From: Bacteroidales bacterium UBA3724
GTDB lineage: Bacteria; Bacteroidota; Bacteroidia; Bacteroidales; P3
Length of the DNA stretch: 21,106 bases
Assembly: GCA_002371315.1 (NCBI GenBank)
Contig: DFHL01000008.1
Location: 1 to 21,106 of the forward strand
Direction: 5' to 3'
The stretch's first letter is position 1. Each line of letters opens with the position of its first letter. Both the position numbers and the translations under genes were made by a program. Under the pieces are notes generated by a model. The model had not been told where the DNA came from. It saw nothing but the letters and a program-made list of their open reading frames with translations, and did no database searches. This document shows, piece after piece, positions 1 through 7,573 of this stretch.

Positions 1-176
1 GCGAAGCGCACCATCTCGCTAAATAGCTGACGCTGACGCAGCTGCGCGTCGGTCCGCGCGTCCTTGAAGTCGGCCGGCAGCGACCGAACGCACCAGCGTC
101 CGCGCCAGTTGTAGCCTATCACATTGCCCAGCCTACCGCTGAAGCCGCCGACGAATCCATCTTGAAGTTTTCCCAT
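1..176 (-). CDS. DUF6266-like protein, N-terminal fragment
   Basis: Reading on the minus strand from the ATG at 176, 58 codons are open to the left edge, so the gene is cut by the window. The N-terminus starts MGKLQDGFVGGFSGRLGNVI and continues with a YNWRGRW segment and RSLP, followed by a Q-R-Q-x-F pattern. This GGFSGKVG..VG..W+G...RS.P...Q..QR..F pattern is what I recall for DUF6266, a family common in Bacteroidota and of unknown function; members have no obvious signal peptide. Only the first quarter or so is visible, so domain completeness cannot be judged. It is transcribed away from the outer membrane gene at 740. The family call rests on memory of the N-terminal motif. Confidence 0.7.
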   Translation of the reverse strand, partial: MGKLQDGFVGGFSGRLGNVIGYNWRGRWCVRSLPADFKDARTDAQLRQRQLFSEMVRF

Positions 177-219
177 AAGTAACGGAATATTAAATTATTA
201 AGTTATTAATTTATAAACT

Positions 220-294
220 GCGAATTACGCGAAATTAACGAATTGATATTTAGAATTTTGTTTTGCAGGCAAAACACGAATTACACGAATTATC
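220..294. repeat. GAATTA-rich short repeats with a small palindrome
   Basis: The motif CGAATTA and close variants recur at 222, 231 and 240 and again at 278 and 288, that is with 9-10 base spacing in two clusters. Between the clusters is a perfect palindrome, TGTTTTGC (259-266) and GCAAAACA (269-276), separated by AG. There is no coding potential here. It lies in the gene-free stretch 177-739 between two divergent genes. Confidence 0.5.
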
Positions 295-327
295 ATCACA
301 ATCAATAATGTAAAAGCACCTCTTCTG

Positions 328-432
328 TATTTTCTTCTTACCATAACGTTACTTTCTTCTTATTATTGTCTACTGGCGAAAAATTTGATAAAAAGTTGAT
401 AAGAATTTCAGTAGAAGATGATAAGAAGATGG
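328..432. repeat. Array of degenerate 11-bp units in inverted halves
   Basis: Two blocks read in exact 11-bp steps. The right block (378-432) has five units: gaaaaatttga, taaaaagttga, taagaatttca, gtagaagatga, taagaagatgg. The left block (328-371) has four units of the opposite sense (TCTTCT instead of AGAAGA): tattttcttct, taccataacgt, tactttcttct, tattattgtct. The two halves are therefore an imperfect palindrome built from units the length of one DNA turn. A related copy occurs at 20173-20227; positions 396-460 and 20191-20255 match at 51 of 65 bases without gaps. The function is unknown. Confidence 0.65.
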
Positions 433-493
433 TATATGGAAACCAGAGAGTTATCAGAGGACTATCCGAGGGCAAAAAGGGGCGTTTTTGGTT

Positions 494-613
494 CTCCTGC
501 TCGCTACGCTCGCGAAATCTTGTAAATCTTGTAAATTATTCCGCCTGCGGCGGGAACTGCGTCAGCTTAAATTTACAAGATTTACAAGATTTCGCGAGCG
601 GAGCGAGCAGGAG
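494..613. repeat. 44-bp inverted repeat (large hairpin)
   Basis: The arms 494-537 and 570-613 are reverse complements with a single mismatch (A506 opposite G601). The spacer 538-569 contains a smaller GC-rich palindrome, CCGCC-tgc-GGCGG. Each arm contains a 9-bp tandem step (AAATCTTGT repeated). As RNA or as extruded DNA this would be a very stable hairpin. It lies about 130 bases upstream of the outer membrane gene. There is no transposase nearby, so a non-autonomous repeat (MITE- or REP-like) is a guess only. Confidence 0.85.
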
Positions 614-739
614 CTATGAGACAAGCGGACAGGCGCCGAAGCTATGAAATGAAAATATTTTTTTAACAAAAAATAAATAAATTTTGTTTTCGTTATACTA
701 ATTACAAATTCAATTTTTTCACTCTTATAACATTTTTTT

Positions 740-3430
740 ATGCATAGTAGACTGACCAAAGCCTTTACTTTAACATTGTTTTTTACCCTTTTGACAGCCA
801 TTGCCGTTGCCCAGCCGGGCGGCCCTGGCGGATTCCCCGGCGGCGGTTTTCCTGGCGGCCCTGGCGGACGGGGTCCGCGCAGCGACCGCCAGATGCAGCA
901 GACGCAGCAGAAAAGCAGAACCGTCAAGCAGAAAAAGAACGTCAAGGCCGGCTCCACATTCAAGGTCGTGGGCTCGCTGATTGACAGCACCAAAAGCGAG
1001 CCGCTGATGTACTGCAACGTCACCCTGCTCGACGCCAAGGACAGCAGTTTCGTCAAGGGGGCCTCGACCGACGTGAACGGATATTTCGAAGTGAAGGAGG
1101 TCCCGGCAGGCGACTACCTGCTGCGAATCAGCTATATAGGCTACGCGACGCGCTTCATTGCCGTCACGGTGAGCAACAACACGGCGTTGGGCTCAATCAA
1201 TATGAAAGAGGGTGCCGCACAGCTCAAGACGGTGAAAATCACCGCCGCGCGGCCGCTGTATGCGATGGACGGCGAGAAGATGGTCTACAACGTGGCCGAG
1301 GACCCGACCATACAGGCCGGAACGACCGAGGACGCCCTGCAGAACGCCCCCGGCGTGGAGGTCGACGTGGAGGGCAACATCACCCTGCGCGGCGTCAGCA
1401 GCGTGGAGATATGGATCAACGACAAGCCGTCGAAGCTGACCGCCGAGAACCTGAAGACCTACCTGCAGACCCTGCCGGCCAACGCCCTGGACCGCATCGA
1501 GACCATCACCAACCCGTCGGCCAAGTATGCCACCGACGCCGAGGCGGTCATCAACATCATCACCTCGGCCCACATCAAGAAGAACCACTTCATCAGCTTT
1601 GGCGCCAACGCCGCCACGCAGCCCAACGTCAGCCCCTGGCTCAGCTACACCTGGGCCAACGAGCGGTTCAACATCAACATTTTCACCAATATGCGCTACA
1701 GCACCAGCAAGAGCGACTCGTGGAGCTGGGGGCGCACGCGGCAGGACAACCCCCTCTATGCCGGCAACCTCGACTCGCTGCAGGACGTGATGTACGAGGT
1801 CGACAGCTCGTGGAGCGAGGGGCGCAACCTGAGCGGAAGCTTCGGCCTCAACCTGAGCTACGACATCGACAGTATGAGCGACTTGAGTTTCTGGAGCAAC
1901 TTCAACCTGAGCCACTCCACCTCGAACAACGACCGCTGGCACAGCCGCGAAGTGTATCTGCCGAAGGCAAGCAGCTACCAGTATGATATGATGAACGACG
2001 TGTCGACGCTCAACTTTTTCGGTATGTTTGGCGGCAACTACACCAAGAAGTTCGACCGCGAGGGGCACAATTTGCGCGTCTTCCTGTTTGGTAGCACCAA
2101 CAACAGCAGCGGCGTCACCTCGTACAGCCGCATATACAACCAGACCGACACATCGGCCTTCAACCAGAATACCTTCAAATACTACGACAACACGGCCCAC
2201 GGCACCGACATCAACATCCGCGGCCGCTACAACCGCCCCTACAGCAAGGACGGCGAGATGAGCTACGGACTGGCTTTCGGCACCGACAACAGCAAGCGCG
2301 ACTACAGGCCCTATATTCTCGACACCACCTACAGCGACGGTGTCACCGTCCTCGACGCGTCGCTCTACGACGCCCTGCGCCGCTATGTCTTTGAGAACCA
2401 CGAGAACGAGGTGGACGCCGACGTGGAATGGACCCACCGCTGGGACGGCTTCACGCTGCAGCTGGGACTGGGTGCCCGCCTGACCAACGACCACTTCTCG
2501 TTTTCCGAGACAGGGCTGCAGGCCGGCGACGACTTCTCGAAAACGTTCCTCACCTACAATCCCTCCATCCACCTCAGCTACCGCACCGAGCAGATGCACA
2601 ACTACAAGCTCAACTACTCGCTGCGTATGCGCAACCCCTCGGGCAACAACCTTACCACCTACCGCACCTATACCGAGGACAGCTACAGCACCGGCAACCG
2701 CGACCTGACGCAAAGCTACACCCACAACGCCGAGGCGGGATGGACCAAGTTCTTTATGTGGGGCAGCCTCGGCATCGAGGGCTACGGACGCCTCTCGACC
2801 GGCGAGATCGACAACCTGACCGACGTCACCGACGCCATCGACCCCTACATAGGCCGCATCATCCAGTACTCGACACCCTACAACATCGGCTCGTCGTGGC
2901 GCTACGGCACCTCGCTCAACGCCACCTACCGCCCCAGCGGCTTCTTCAACCTGAGGCTCTATGCCAACATCTACGACTACGGCTACTCGATGCAGTACGA
3001 CAAGCTGGGCAAGGACCCCTACACCGACAGCAAGTGGAGCTACAGCATACGCCTGAATATGTGGACCAAGGTGTGGAACCGCTACCAGATCCACGCCTCG
3101 GCCAACTACACCTCGCCCACCCTCGGCCTGATGTCGACCCGCAGCGCACGCTACTGGGTCAATATGGGTGTGCGCGCCGACTTCTTCAACCGCAAGCTCA
3201 GCGCCTTCATCAACATACAGGACATCTTCAACTGGGGCAAAAACATAGGCCAAGCATCCAGCAACACCAACCCCTACTACCTGAGCGAAAGCAAGTTGCG
3301 CACCCTCAACAGCCGCTACATCAGCGCCGGCATCACGCTGCGCTTCGGCAAGATGGAGCTCGAAAAGAACAGCCAGAGCGGCAGCGAGGCCGAAGGCACG
3401 TCGACGACAAGCACTTCGACAAGCGAATAA
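740..3430 (+). CDS. Outer membrane beta-barrel protein, TonB-dependent receptor-like
   Basis: 896 residues. A signal peptide covers about residues 1-25 (ending AIAVAQ). It is followed by a Gly/Pro-rich stretch (about 26-47), a carboxypeptidase-regulatory-like beta domain (about 70-150, with DVNGYFEVKEVPAGDYLLRI), and a plug-like domain (about 165-275, with LQNAPGVEVDVEGNITLRG and AEAVINIIT). The rest, to about residue 875, is aromatic and polar alternating beta sequence ending in ISAGITLRFGK. This order is that of the outer membrane protein beta-barrel family related to SusC/TonB receptors; a barrel that takes up or exports an unknown ligand is likely. A Ser/Thr/Glu tail follows the last strand, which is unusual because barrels normally end with the terminal aromatic strand. 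No SusD-like partner is next to it. It is the only gene of its unit, ended by a terminator at 3454. Confidence 0.9.
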   Translation: MHSRLTKAFTLTLFFTLLTAIAVAQPGGPGGFPGGGFPGGPGGRGPRSDRQMQQTQQKSRTVKQKKNVKAGSTFKVVGSLIDSTKSEPLMYCNVTLLDAKDSSFVKGASTDVNGYFEVKEVPAGDYLLRISYIGYATRFIAVTVSNNTALGSINMKEGAAQLKTVKITAARPLYAMDGEKMVYNVAEDPTIQAGTTEDALQNAPGVEVDVEGNITLRGVSSVEIWINDKPSKLTAENLKTYLQTLPANALDRIETITNPSAKYATDAEAVINIITSAHIKKNHFISFGANAATQPNVSPWLSYTWANERFNINIFTNMRYSTSKSDSWSWGRTRQDNPLYAGNLDSLQDVMYEVDSSWSEGRNLSGSFGLNLSYDIDSMSDLSFWSNFNLSHSTSNNDRWHSREVYLPKASSYQYDMMNDVSTLNFFGMFGGNYTKKFDREGHNLRVFLFGSTNNSSGVTSYSRIYNQTDTSAFNQNTFKYYDNTAHGTDINIRGRYNRPYSKDGEMSYGLAFGTDNSKRDYRPYILDTTYSDGVTVLDASLYDALRRYVFENHENEVDADVEWTHRWDGFTLQLGLGARLTNDHFSFSETGLQAGDDFSKTFLTYNPSIHLSYRTEQMHNYKLNYSLRMRNPSGNNLTTYRTYTEDSYSTGNRDLTQSYTHNAEAGWTKFFMWGSLGIEGYGRLSTGEIDNLTDVTDAIDPYIGRIIQYSTPYNIGSSWRYGTSLNATYRPSGFFNLRLYANIYDYGYSMQYDKLGKDPYTDSKWSYSIRLNMWTKVWNRYQIHASANYTSPTLGLMSTRSARYWVNMGVRADFFNRKLSAFINIQDIFNWGKNIGQASSNTNPYYLSESKLRTLNSRYISAGITLRFGKMELEKNSQSGSEAEGTSTTSTSTSE

Positions 3431-3453
3431 GGCTCATATTGCTGGCAGACAAT

Positions 3454-3490
3454 AAATAAGGCGCCCTCGCTTGCGACGGCGCCTTATTTT
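3454..3490 (+). terminator. Intrinsic terminator after the outer membrane gene
   Basis: A perfect 12-bp stem (3454-3465 with 3478-3489) encloses a 12-base loop, with GGCGCC at the top of the stem and T-rich sequence at its 3' side. It begins 23 bases after the stop codon at 3430. Confidence 0.85.
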
Positions 3491-3607
3491 GTCCCAATTT
3501 TGGCCATCTGCACCCCCTCGACAACGCATTCAGAGTGCCGCAAGGGCGACAAAACGGCATTACAACAGACACTAATTCAGCATAGTGTAAAAAAGTTTAA
3601 AGAAAAT

Positions 3608-3639
3608 TTTGTCGGTATCAAAAAACTTTGTACTTTTGC
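3608..3639 (+). promoter_or_regulatory. Bacteroidota-type promoter for tRNA-Gln
   Basis: TTTG at 3608-3611, exactly 19 bases, then TACTTTTGC at 3631-3639. This matches the known primary sigma factor pattern of Bacteroides (TTTG-N19-21-TAnnTTTG). It lies 30 bases upstream of the tRNA. Confidence 0.85.
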
Positions 3640-3669
3640 ACTCGATTTCGGAAACAGAAACACCGACAT

Positions 3670-3740
3670 TGTCCTATGGTGTAACGGTAGCACATCTGAC
3701 TCTGGATCAGCTTGTCTAGGTTCGAATCCTGGTAGGACAA
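3670..3740 (+). tRNA. tRNA-Gln (anticodon CTG)
   Basis: The cloverleaf can be folded by eye. The acceptor stem is TGTCCTA with TAGGACA. The D arm is GTG-TAACGGTAG-CAC. The anticodon loop is CTCTGGA with anticodon CTG, reading CAG. The T arm is CTAGG-TTCGAAT-CCTGG. The first pair of the anticodon stem (T with C) is mismatched. CCA is not encoded directly after the discriminator A3740. The gene stands alone with its own promoter and a terminator just downstream. Confidence 0.93.
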
Positions 3741-3741
3741 C

Positions 3742-3778
3742 AAAAAAAAGGCGCTGAATTAATTCAGCGCTTTTTTTT
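3742..3778. terminator. Bidirectional terminator after tRNA-Gln
   Basis: A perfect palindrome GCGCTGAATT / AATTCAGCGC (3751-3770) is flanked by an A run (3742-3749) and a T run (3771-3778), so it can stop transcription in both directions. On the plus strand it ends the tRNA transcript. Confidence 0.85.
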
Positions 3779-3823
3779 ATGTAATAGTAAACAATTAAGT
3801 AAATGGTCAAAAAAACTTTCATA

Positions 3824-4043
3824 TTCTTTTAACAGGAATTACCAGAAATTGGCCAGGTTTTTTTTAACAGCAATTACCAGCAATGGACCAGCAATTATCA
3901 GCAATTCCTTTTTAGAACGTGAATAGCCGTGAATGTCAATTTTTTCTTTTAACAGGAATTACCAGAAATTGGCCAGGAATTAACCAGAAATTAGTTTTTT
4001 CCTTTTAACAGCAATTATCAGCAATTCCTTTTTAGAACGTGAA
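3824..4043. repeat. 120-bp tandem duplication made of 10-11 bp phased units
   Basis: 3824-3857 is repeated exactly at 3944-3977, and 3889-3923 exactly at 4009-4043; both pairs are offset by 120 bases. Inside each copy a CAG(A/C/G)AATT core recurs with 10-11 base spacing: CAG at 3833, 3843, 3854, then 3868, 3878, 3889, 3899, and again at 3953, 3963, 3974, 3985 and 4009, 4019. The two copies diverge in the middle of the unit. No open reading frame is supported. It fills the gap between the tRNA terminator and the terminator of the lipoprotein gene. Confidence 0.85.
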
Positions 4044-4092
4044 AAAAGTAAGGGACAACACAATCAGCAAATGCTGGATTGTATTGTCCCTT
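4042..4092 (-). terminator. Intrinsic terminator of the lipoprotein gene
   Basis: On the minus strand, AAGGGACAATACAATCCAGCA pairs with its downstream complement over about 20 bp (4050-4092, with one mismatch and one bulge). A run of six T (plus-strand A run 4042-4047) follows. It starts 20 bases after the stop at 4112. Confidence 0.85.
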
Positions 4093-4111
4093 AACTTCTT
4101 CTACTTCCTTC

Positions 4112-4546
4112 TTAGAAGTTGCGGATGACGCTGACTTTGAACTTCATCGTGCCGATATTTTCCATCGAAGCTGCTGTACTGAAGTCGGTATCCTTGATTT
4201 TGAAGGTGACACGACCCTGCTCGATGTCATACTCGATACGTTCCTGATAGGGCACGCCGTTGTCGTCGGTGAAATAGAGCGTGTAGGGAAGGATGTTGTC
4301 GCGACCATTGCCGTCGATATAGTAAGCCATCACGACACCATTCATAATCACCTCTTCGTCGATGTCGATGTTCTCCCACTCCGAGTAGTAGTAGTCGGTG
4401 GTGTAAGTGTTGTCGGCATTGAGCGTCACGGCAGCTTCCCATTGGCTGGGGTTGACGGTGTAATAAGAGGTTATAACGCGTGCTTTTTCGCCGCATCCTG
4501 TCAGCATCACGAAGGCTGCTAACATAGGTAACAGTAACTTTTTCAT
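4112..4546 (-). CDS. Small hypothetical lipoprotein
   Basis: 144 residues. The signal peptide starts MKKLLLPMLAAFVMLTGCG; LTGC is a lipobox with the lipidated cysteine at position 18. The mature part is acidic and rich in Tyr/Asp/Asn with predicted beta sequence (SYYTVNPSQW, NTYTTDYYYSEWENIDIDEEV, and near the end VTFKIKDTDF). I recognise the general type (small Bacteroidota lipoproteins beginning with a YYTV..W motif) but no named function. It has its own -10-like element at 4593-4601 and its own terminator, so it is probably monocistronic, although it lies downstream of mutS2 on the same strand. Confidence 0.8.
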   Translation of the reverse strand: MKKLLLPMLAAFVMLTGCGEKARVITSYYTVNPSQWEAAVTLNADNTYTTDYYYSEWENIDIDEEVIMNGVVMAYYIDGNGRDNILPYTLYFTDDNGVPYQERIEYDIEQGRVTFKIKDTDFSTAASMENIGTMKFKVSVIRNF

Positions 4547-4592
4547 TGTTTTATAGTTTAATTGTTATTAATTATCCTGTTTAATTCACAAT

Positions 4593-4601
4593 GCAAAAAT
4601 A
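4593..4601 (-). promoter_or_regulatory. Possible -7 promoter element of the lipoprotein gene
   Basis: On the minus strand the sequence reads TATTTTTGC, matching TAnnTTTGC, 47 bases upstream of the ATG at 4546. A TTTG lies only 12 bases farther upstream instead of 19-21, so the -33 part is not convincing. Confidence 0.45.
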
Positions 4602-4684
4602 ACATATTTTTTTCAAACAAGAGGCCTAAAAACCCTGAACGACGGACTTTTTTTCCGTTTTTTTGAGGGAAAACCCGAAATGCG

Positions 4685-7141
4685 TCACCTGAGATGCACT
4701 ACCGTGATGCCGTCGCCGCCCAGGTCGACGGGGGCGGAATGGAACGACTGCACCTCGGACATCGACTGCAGCTGCTGGCGAATGAGGGTTTTGAGGATGC
4801 CGTAGCCCTTGCCGTGCAGGATGCGCAGTTCCTTCTCGCTGAGCAGCTGGGCGTCGTCGAGGAAATGCTGCAGTTCGGACAGCGCCTCTTCGGCACGGTG
4901 GCCGCGCAGGTCGAGCGTGGGGTTGAAGACTTTACGCTTTTCGTTGATGTCGTCGTAGATGGACTGGAAGCGGTTGTTGCGCTGCTGCGTCTTGTCGACG
5001 GGGATGACCTTCTTGCGCGTCTTCTGCAGGCGGTCGGTGGCGATGGTCATACGCAGGCTATTGCTTTCGACGACAGCCTTTTTGCCTTTCAGTTCGACGA
5101 GCTGGCCAAAGGTGTCGCCGCCATCGATGCGGACGATGTCGCCCACCTGCAGCGGCCCTTCGGCGGGCTGGAGGTCGGCGTCGGGCTTGTCCTTCGGTGC
5201 AGGCGCGTCCTGTTGCGTTGTGGCGTTGTTTTTGGCACGCTGCTGTCGGCGCTGGCGGTCGTGTTCCTGTTGCTGCTGCTCTATCTTTTCGGCATCCTGG
5301 CGCATCTGCTCGCGGGCCTGCATAGTGCGCTCGCGCTCGGCGTTGGCCTCCTTGATGTCGGCGATGGTTCGCTCGACGGTGCGGTTGGCGTCGGCCAGTA
5401 TCTGGCGGGCCTGCTGGCGTGCGTCGCTGAGAATGTCGTAACGCTTGCTTTCGAGCTTCTCGTTGAGGCGTTGATATTTGGTTATCACCTCGTTGAGGAA
5501 GTCGTCCGAGGCTTTGAGTTCGGCGCGCTGGCGGGCTATTTCCTGCTTGTCGAGCTCTATCTGCTGCAGCTGGTGCTCGAAGTTGAGCATCTCGGTGCCC
5601 ACCTTGCTTTCGGCGGCTTCGAGGATGGGGAGCGGGAAGCCTATCTTGGTGGCTATCTCGAAGGCGAACGAGCTGCCGGGATGGCCCACCGAGAGGCGGT
5701 AGAGCGGCATCATACGCTCGGTGTCGAAGAGCATCGCGCCGTTGACGATGCCATCGTACTTGTCGGCCAGCAGCTTGAGGTCGGCGAAATGGGTCGTCAC
5801 GACGCCGAAGCTGCGACGGCGGTAGAGCTCTTCGAGCAGGGCTTCGGCGATGGCACAGCCCGAGCGCGGCTCGGTGCCGCCACCCAGCTCGTCGAGGAGG
5901 AAGAGCGTGCGTTCGCCGGCTTCGGCCAGCAACTGCTTCATATTCTGCAGGTGCGACGAGTAGGTGCTGAGGTCGTTTTCGAGCGACTGCTGGTCGCCGA
6001 TGTCGATGAAGACGCTGTCGAAAATGCCGAACTCGGACGTTTCGCGGACAGGGACGAGGAGGCTACATTGCAGCATATACTGTATCAGTCCCACAGCCTT
6101 GAGGCACACCGACTTGCCGCCGGCGTTGGGGCCCGAGATGACAAGGATGCGCTTGTCGCCATCGAGCGTGAGGCTGAAGGGCACCACCTCCTTGCCTTGG
6201 GCGCGGTGGTTGAGGTAGAGCAGCGGGTGGCGCGCGTCGATCCAGCCCATCATCGGACGCTCGTTGAGGATGGGCATCACGCCGCCAATGCTGATTGCGA
6301 AGCGGGCTTTGGCACGGATGAAGTCGATGCGCGCCAGTAGCCAGTAGGCGTTGGTGAGCTGCGGCAGCTGGGGACGGATGTAGTCGGTGAAGGCGGCGAG
6401 GATTTTCTGTATTTCGTGGCGCTCGGCGAACTCGAGCTCGCGCAGGTCGTTGTTGAGTTCCACCACCTCGGCGGGTTCGAGGAAGGCAGTCTGGCGCGTG
6501 GCCGACTCGTCGTGGATGAGGCCTTTCATCTTGCGGCGGTGCGTGTCGAGCATCGGTATGACGAGGCGACCGTTACGGATGGTCACCTCTGCATTTTCGG
6601 GCGCCCACCCTTCGCGCTTGGCGCGGCTCAGCGAGCGGCCTATCTGTGCATCGACCTCGCTGCGCTTGCGCGTCATCTGGCGTCGTATTTCGAGCAGCGC
6701 CGGCGAGGCGTCGTCGTAGATTTCGCCCTTGTCGTCGACAATTTTGTCGAGACGCTTCAATATATTGGCATCGAGCTCGATGCGCTGGGCCAGAGCCGTC
6801 AGTTCGGTATACTTTTCGCCGTTGTCGGAGGCAAAGAAGCGCAGGCAGGAAGTGATGGTGTGCAGCGAAGCCTTGAGGTCGACGAGGGCCTCGGGGTCGA
6901 TGACGGTGCCGCCCACCTTGAGGCGCGTCAGTTCGTCGCTGAGATCGAAGAAGTCCTGCGACGGGAAGCTGTTCTCCATCAGCAGTATCTGGCGGAATTC
7001 CTCGGTCTGGCGCAGCTCGCGCACTATGCGCTCGCAGTTAGTGCCAAAAGTCATTTCGGCCACCATCCGCTCGGCCAGCCGGTTGGTGGTTTCAGCCGCC
7101 ACCAGGTCACGTATTGTGTCGAAAGAAAGTCGTTGTTCCAT
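4685..7141 (-). CDS. mutS2: Endonuclease MutS2
   Basis: 818 residues from the ATG at 7141 (MEQRLSFDTI); an in-frame GTG at 7150 is a less likely start. The MutS-type core and clamp come first. The ATPase follows: Walker A GPNAGGKS at about 337-344, Walker B LFLLDELGGGTEP at about 413-425, then STHFADLK-like VTTHFADLK. A long Gln/Glu/Arg coiled coil covers about 505-630. A small beta domain (GDIVRIDGGDTFGQLVELKG) and a C-terminal Smr domain with LDLRG and HGKGYG motifs close the protein. The mismatch-recognition domain of MutS is absent, as in all MutS2. Family members bind branched DNA and suppress recombination, or act on collided ribosomes; which applies here cannot be seen. Length is normal for the family. 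Confidence 0.95.
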   Translation of the reverse strand: MEQRLSFDTIRDLVAAETTNRLAERMVAEMTFGTNCERIVRELRQTEEFRQILLMENSFPSQDFFDLSDELTRLKVGGTVIDPEALVDLKASLHTITSCLRFFASDNGEKYTELTALAQRIELDANILKRLDKIVDDKGEIYDDASPALLEIRRQMTRKRSEVDAQIGRSLSRAKREGWAPENAEVTIRNGRLVIPMLDTHRRKMKGLIHDESATRQTAFLEPAEVVELNNDLRELEFAERHEIQKILAAFTDYIRPQLPQLTNAYWLLARIDFIRAKARFAISIGGVMPILNERPMMGWIDARHPLLYLNHRAQGKEVVPFSLTLDGDKRILVISGPNAGGKSVCLKAVGLIQYMLQCSLLVPVRETSEFGIFDSVFIDIGDQQSLENDLSTYSSHLQNMKQLLAEAGERTLFLLDELGGGTEPRSGCAIAEALLEELYRRRSFGVVTTHFADLKLLADKYDGIVNGAMLFDTERMMPLYRLSVGHPGSSFAFEIATKIGFPLPILEAAESKVGTEMLNFEHQLQQIELDKQEIARQRAELKASDDFLNEVITKYQRLNEKLESKRYDILSDARQQARQILADANRTVERTIADIKEANAERERTMQAREQMRQDAEKIEQQQQEHDRQRRQQRAKNNATTQQDAPAPKDKPDADLQPAEGPLQVGDIVRIDGGDTFGQLVELKGKKAVVESNSLRMTIATDRLQKTRKKVIPVDKTQQRNNRFQSIYDDINEKRKVFNPTLDLRGHRAEEALSELQHFLDDAQLLSEKELRILHGKGYGILKTLIRQQLQSMSEVQSFHSAPVDLGGDGITVVHLR

Positions 7142-7239
7142 AATATGCACCTTAACGCAAAATATTGTTCGGAAAGTATATCACTTCGAAAAGATTTGCA
7201 AAACACGTGTTTTCACACGTTATCCCAACAACATTTTCT

Positions 7240-7362
7240 TCATTTTGTCCATTTTTCCAACACGATTTTATATTGTTTTGTCCATTTTTCCAACATAATT
7301 TTGTAGCATTTTGTCCGTTTTTCCAACACGATTTTGCAGTATTTTGTCCATTTTTCCAACAT
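7240..7362 (-). CDS. Possible 40-residue repeat peptide upstream of mutS2
   Basis: An ATG at 7362 opens 40 codons on the minus strand ending in TGA at 7240-7242. The product is four steps of an 11-residue repeat: MLEKWTKYCKI, VLEKRTKCYKI, MLEKWTKQYKI, VLEKWTK. It is basic and possibly helical. The coding frame is a consequence of the 33-bp repeat having a length divisible by three; the plus strand is also open through the same repeat. Translation is therefore uncertain. If transcribed together with mutS2 it would be an upstream ORF ending 98 bases before the mutS2 start. Confidence 0.25.
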   Translation of the reverse strand: MLEKWTKYCKIVLEKRTKCYKIMLEKWTKQYKIVLEKWTK

Positions 7363-7374
7363 CAATTTAATTTT
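7243..7374. repeat. 33-bp tandem repeat, four copies
   Basis: TTTTGTCC starts at 7243, 7276, 7309 and 7342, an exact 33-base period. Each unit reads TTTTGTCC(A/G)TTTTTCCAACA followed by a more variable half. The sequence before it (7219-7242) looks like a decayed fifth unit. 33 bases is three DNA turns. The array lies between mutS2 (transcribed leftward) and the 3' ends of the envelope operon. Confidence 0.95.
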
Positions 7375-7376
7375 GC
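7343..7376 (+). promoter_or_regulatory. Promoter-like element at the end of the 33-bp array
   Basis: TTTG at 7343-7346 inside the last unit, 21 bases, then TAATTTTGC at 7368-7376. This fits TTTG-N19-21-TAnnTTTG, but no gene follows on the plus strand before the terminator-like palindrome at 7541-7564. It may be chance in AT-rich DNA, or it may make a short RNA antisense to the 3' end of the operon. Confidence 0.4.
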
Positions 7377-7534
7377 ACCATCCTAAAATGCGGATGCAAA
7401 TATGTGACTTCGAACTATTCGGTTAATATACAAGGTAGCCCAAAACAATGGCTGATTGCTGGGGCACTGGCCTTTAGCGAACCGCACCAAAAGAATGTAC
7501 TTTTTTAGTGCAGATATGCCCCACCCGATTAAAT

Positions 7535-7564
7535 AAAAAAGCGGCGGATTTGAAAATCCGCCGC
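7535..7564 (-). terminator. Terminator of the envelope operon
   Basis: GCGGCGGATTT (7541-7551) and AAATCCGCCGC (7554-7564) form an 11-bp GC-rich stem. On the minus strand it is followed by a run of six T (plus A run 7535-7540). It begins 10 bases after the stop of the last operon gene. Confidence 0.9.
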
Positions 7565-7573
7565 AACTGTCAA

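Noticed and set aside
494..613. Insertion sequence
   Set aside because: No transposase frame between or beside the arms and no visible target duplication.
366..647. 93-codon open frame on the plus strand
   Set aside because: It runs through the 11-bp array and the 44-bp inverted repeat, and its sequence is just those repeats translated.
1193..3253. Long minus-strand open frame of 686 codons
   Set aside because: It is the complement of the outer membrane protein gene; the product is Val/Ala/Gly-rich without domains, and the plus-strand protein is clearly real.
4694..6340. Long plus-strand open frame across mutS2
   Set aside because: Antisense shadow produced by GC-rich codons; MutS2 on the minus strand has all family motifs.
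7243..7374. CRISPR array
   Set aside because: The 33-bp units follow without spacers and no cas genes are near; the other arrays are likewise plain tandem repeats.
7165..7386. 73-codon plus-strand frame with FCPFFQHDF repeats
   Set aside because: Open only because the 33-bp repeat is divisible by three; overlaps the mutS2 upstream region and has no start context.
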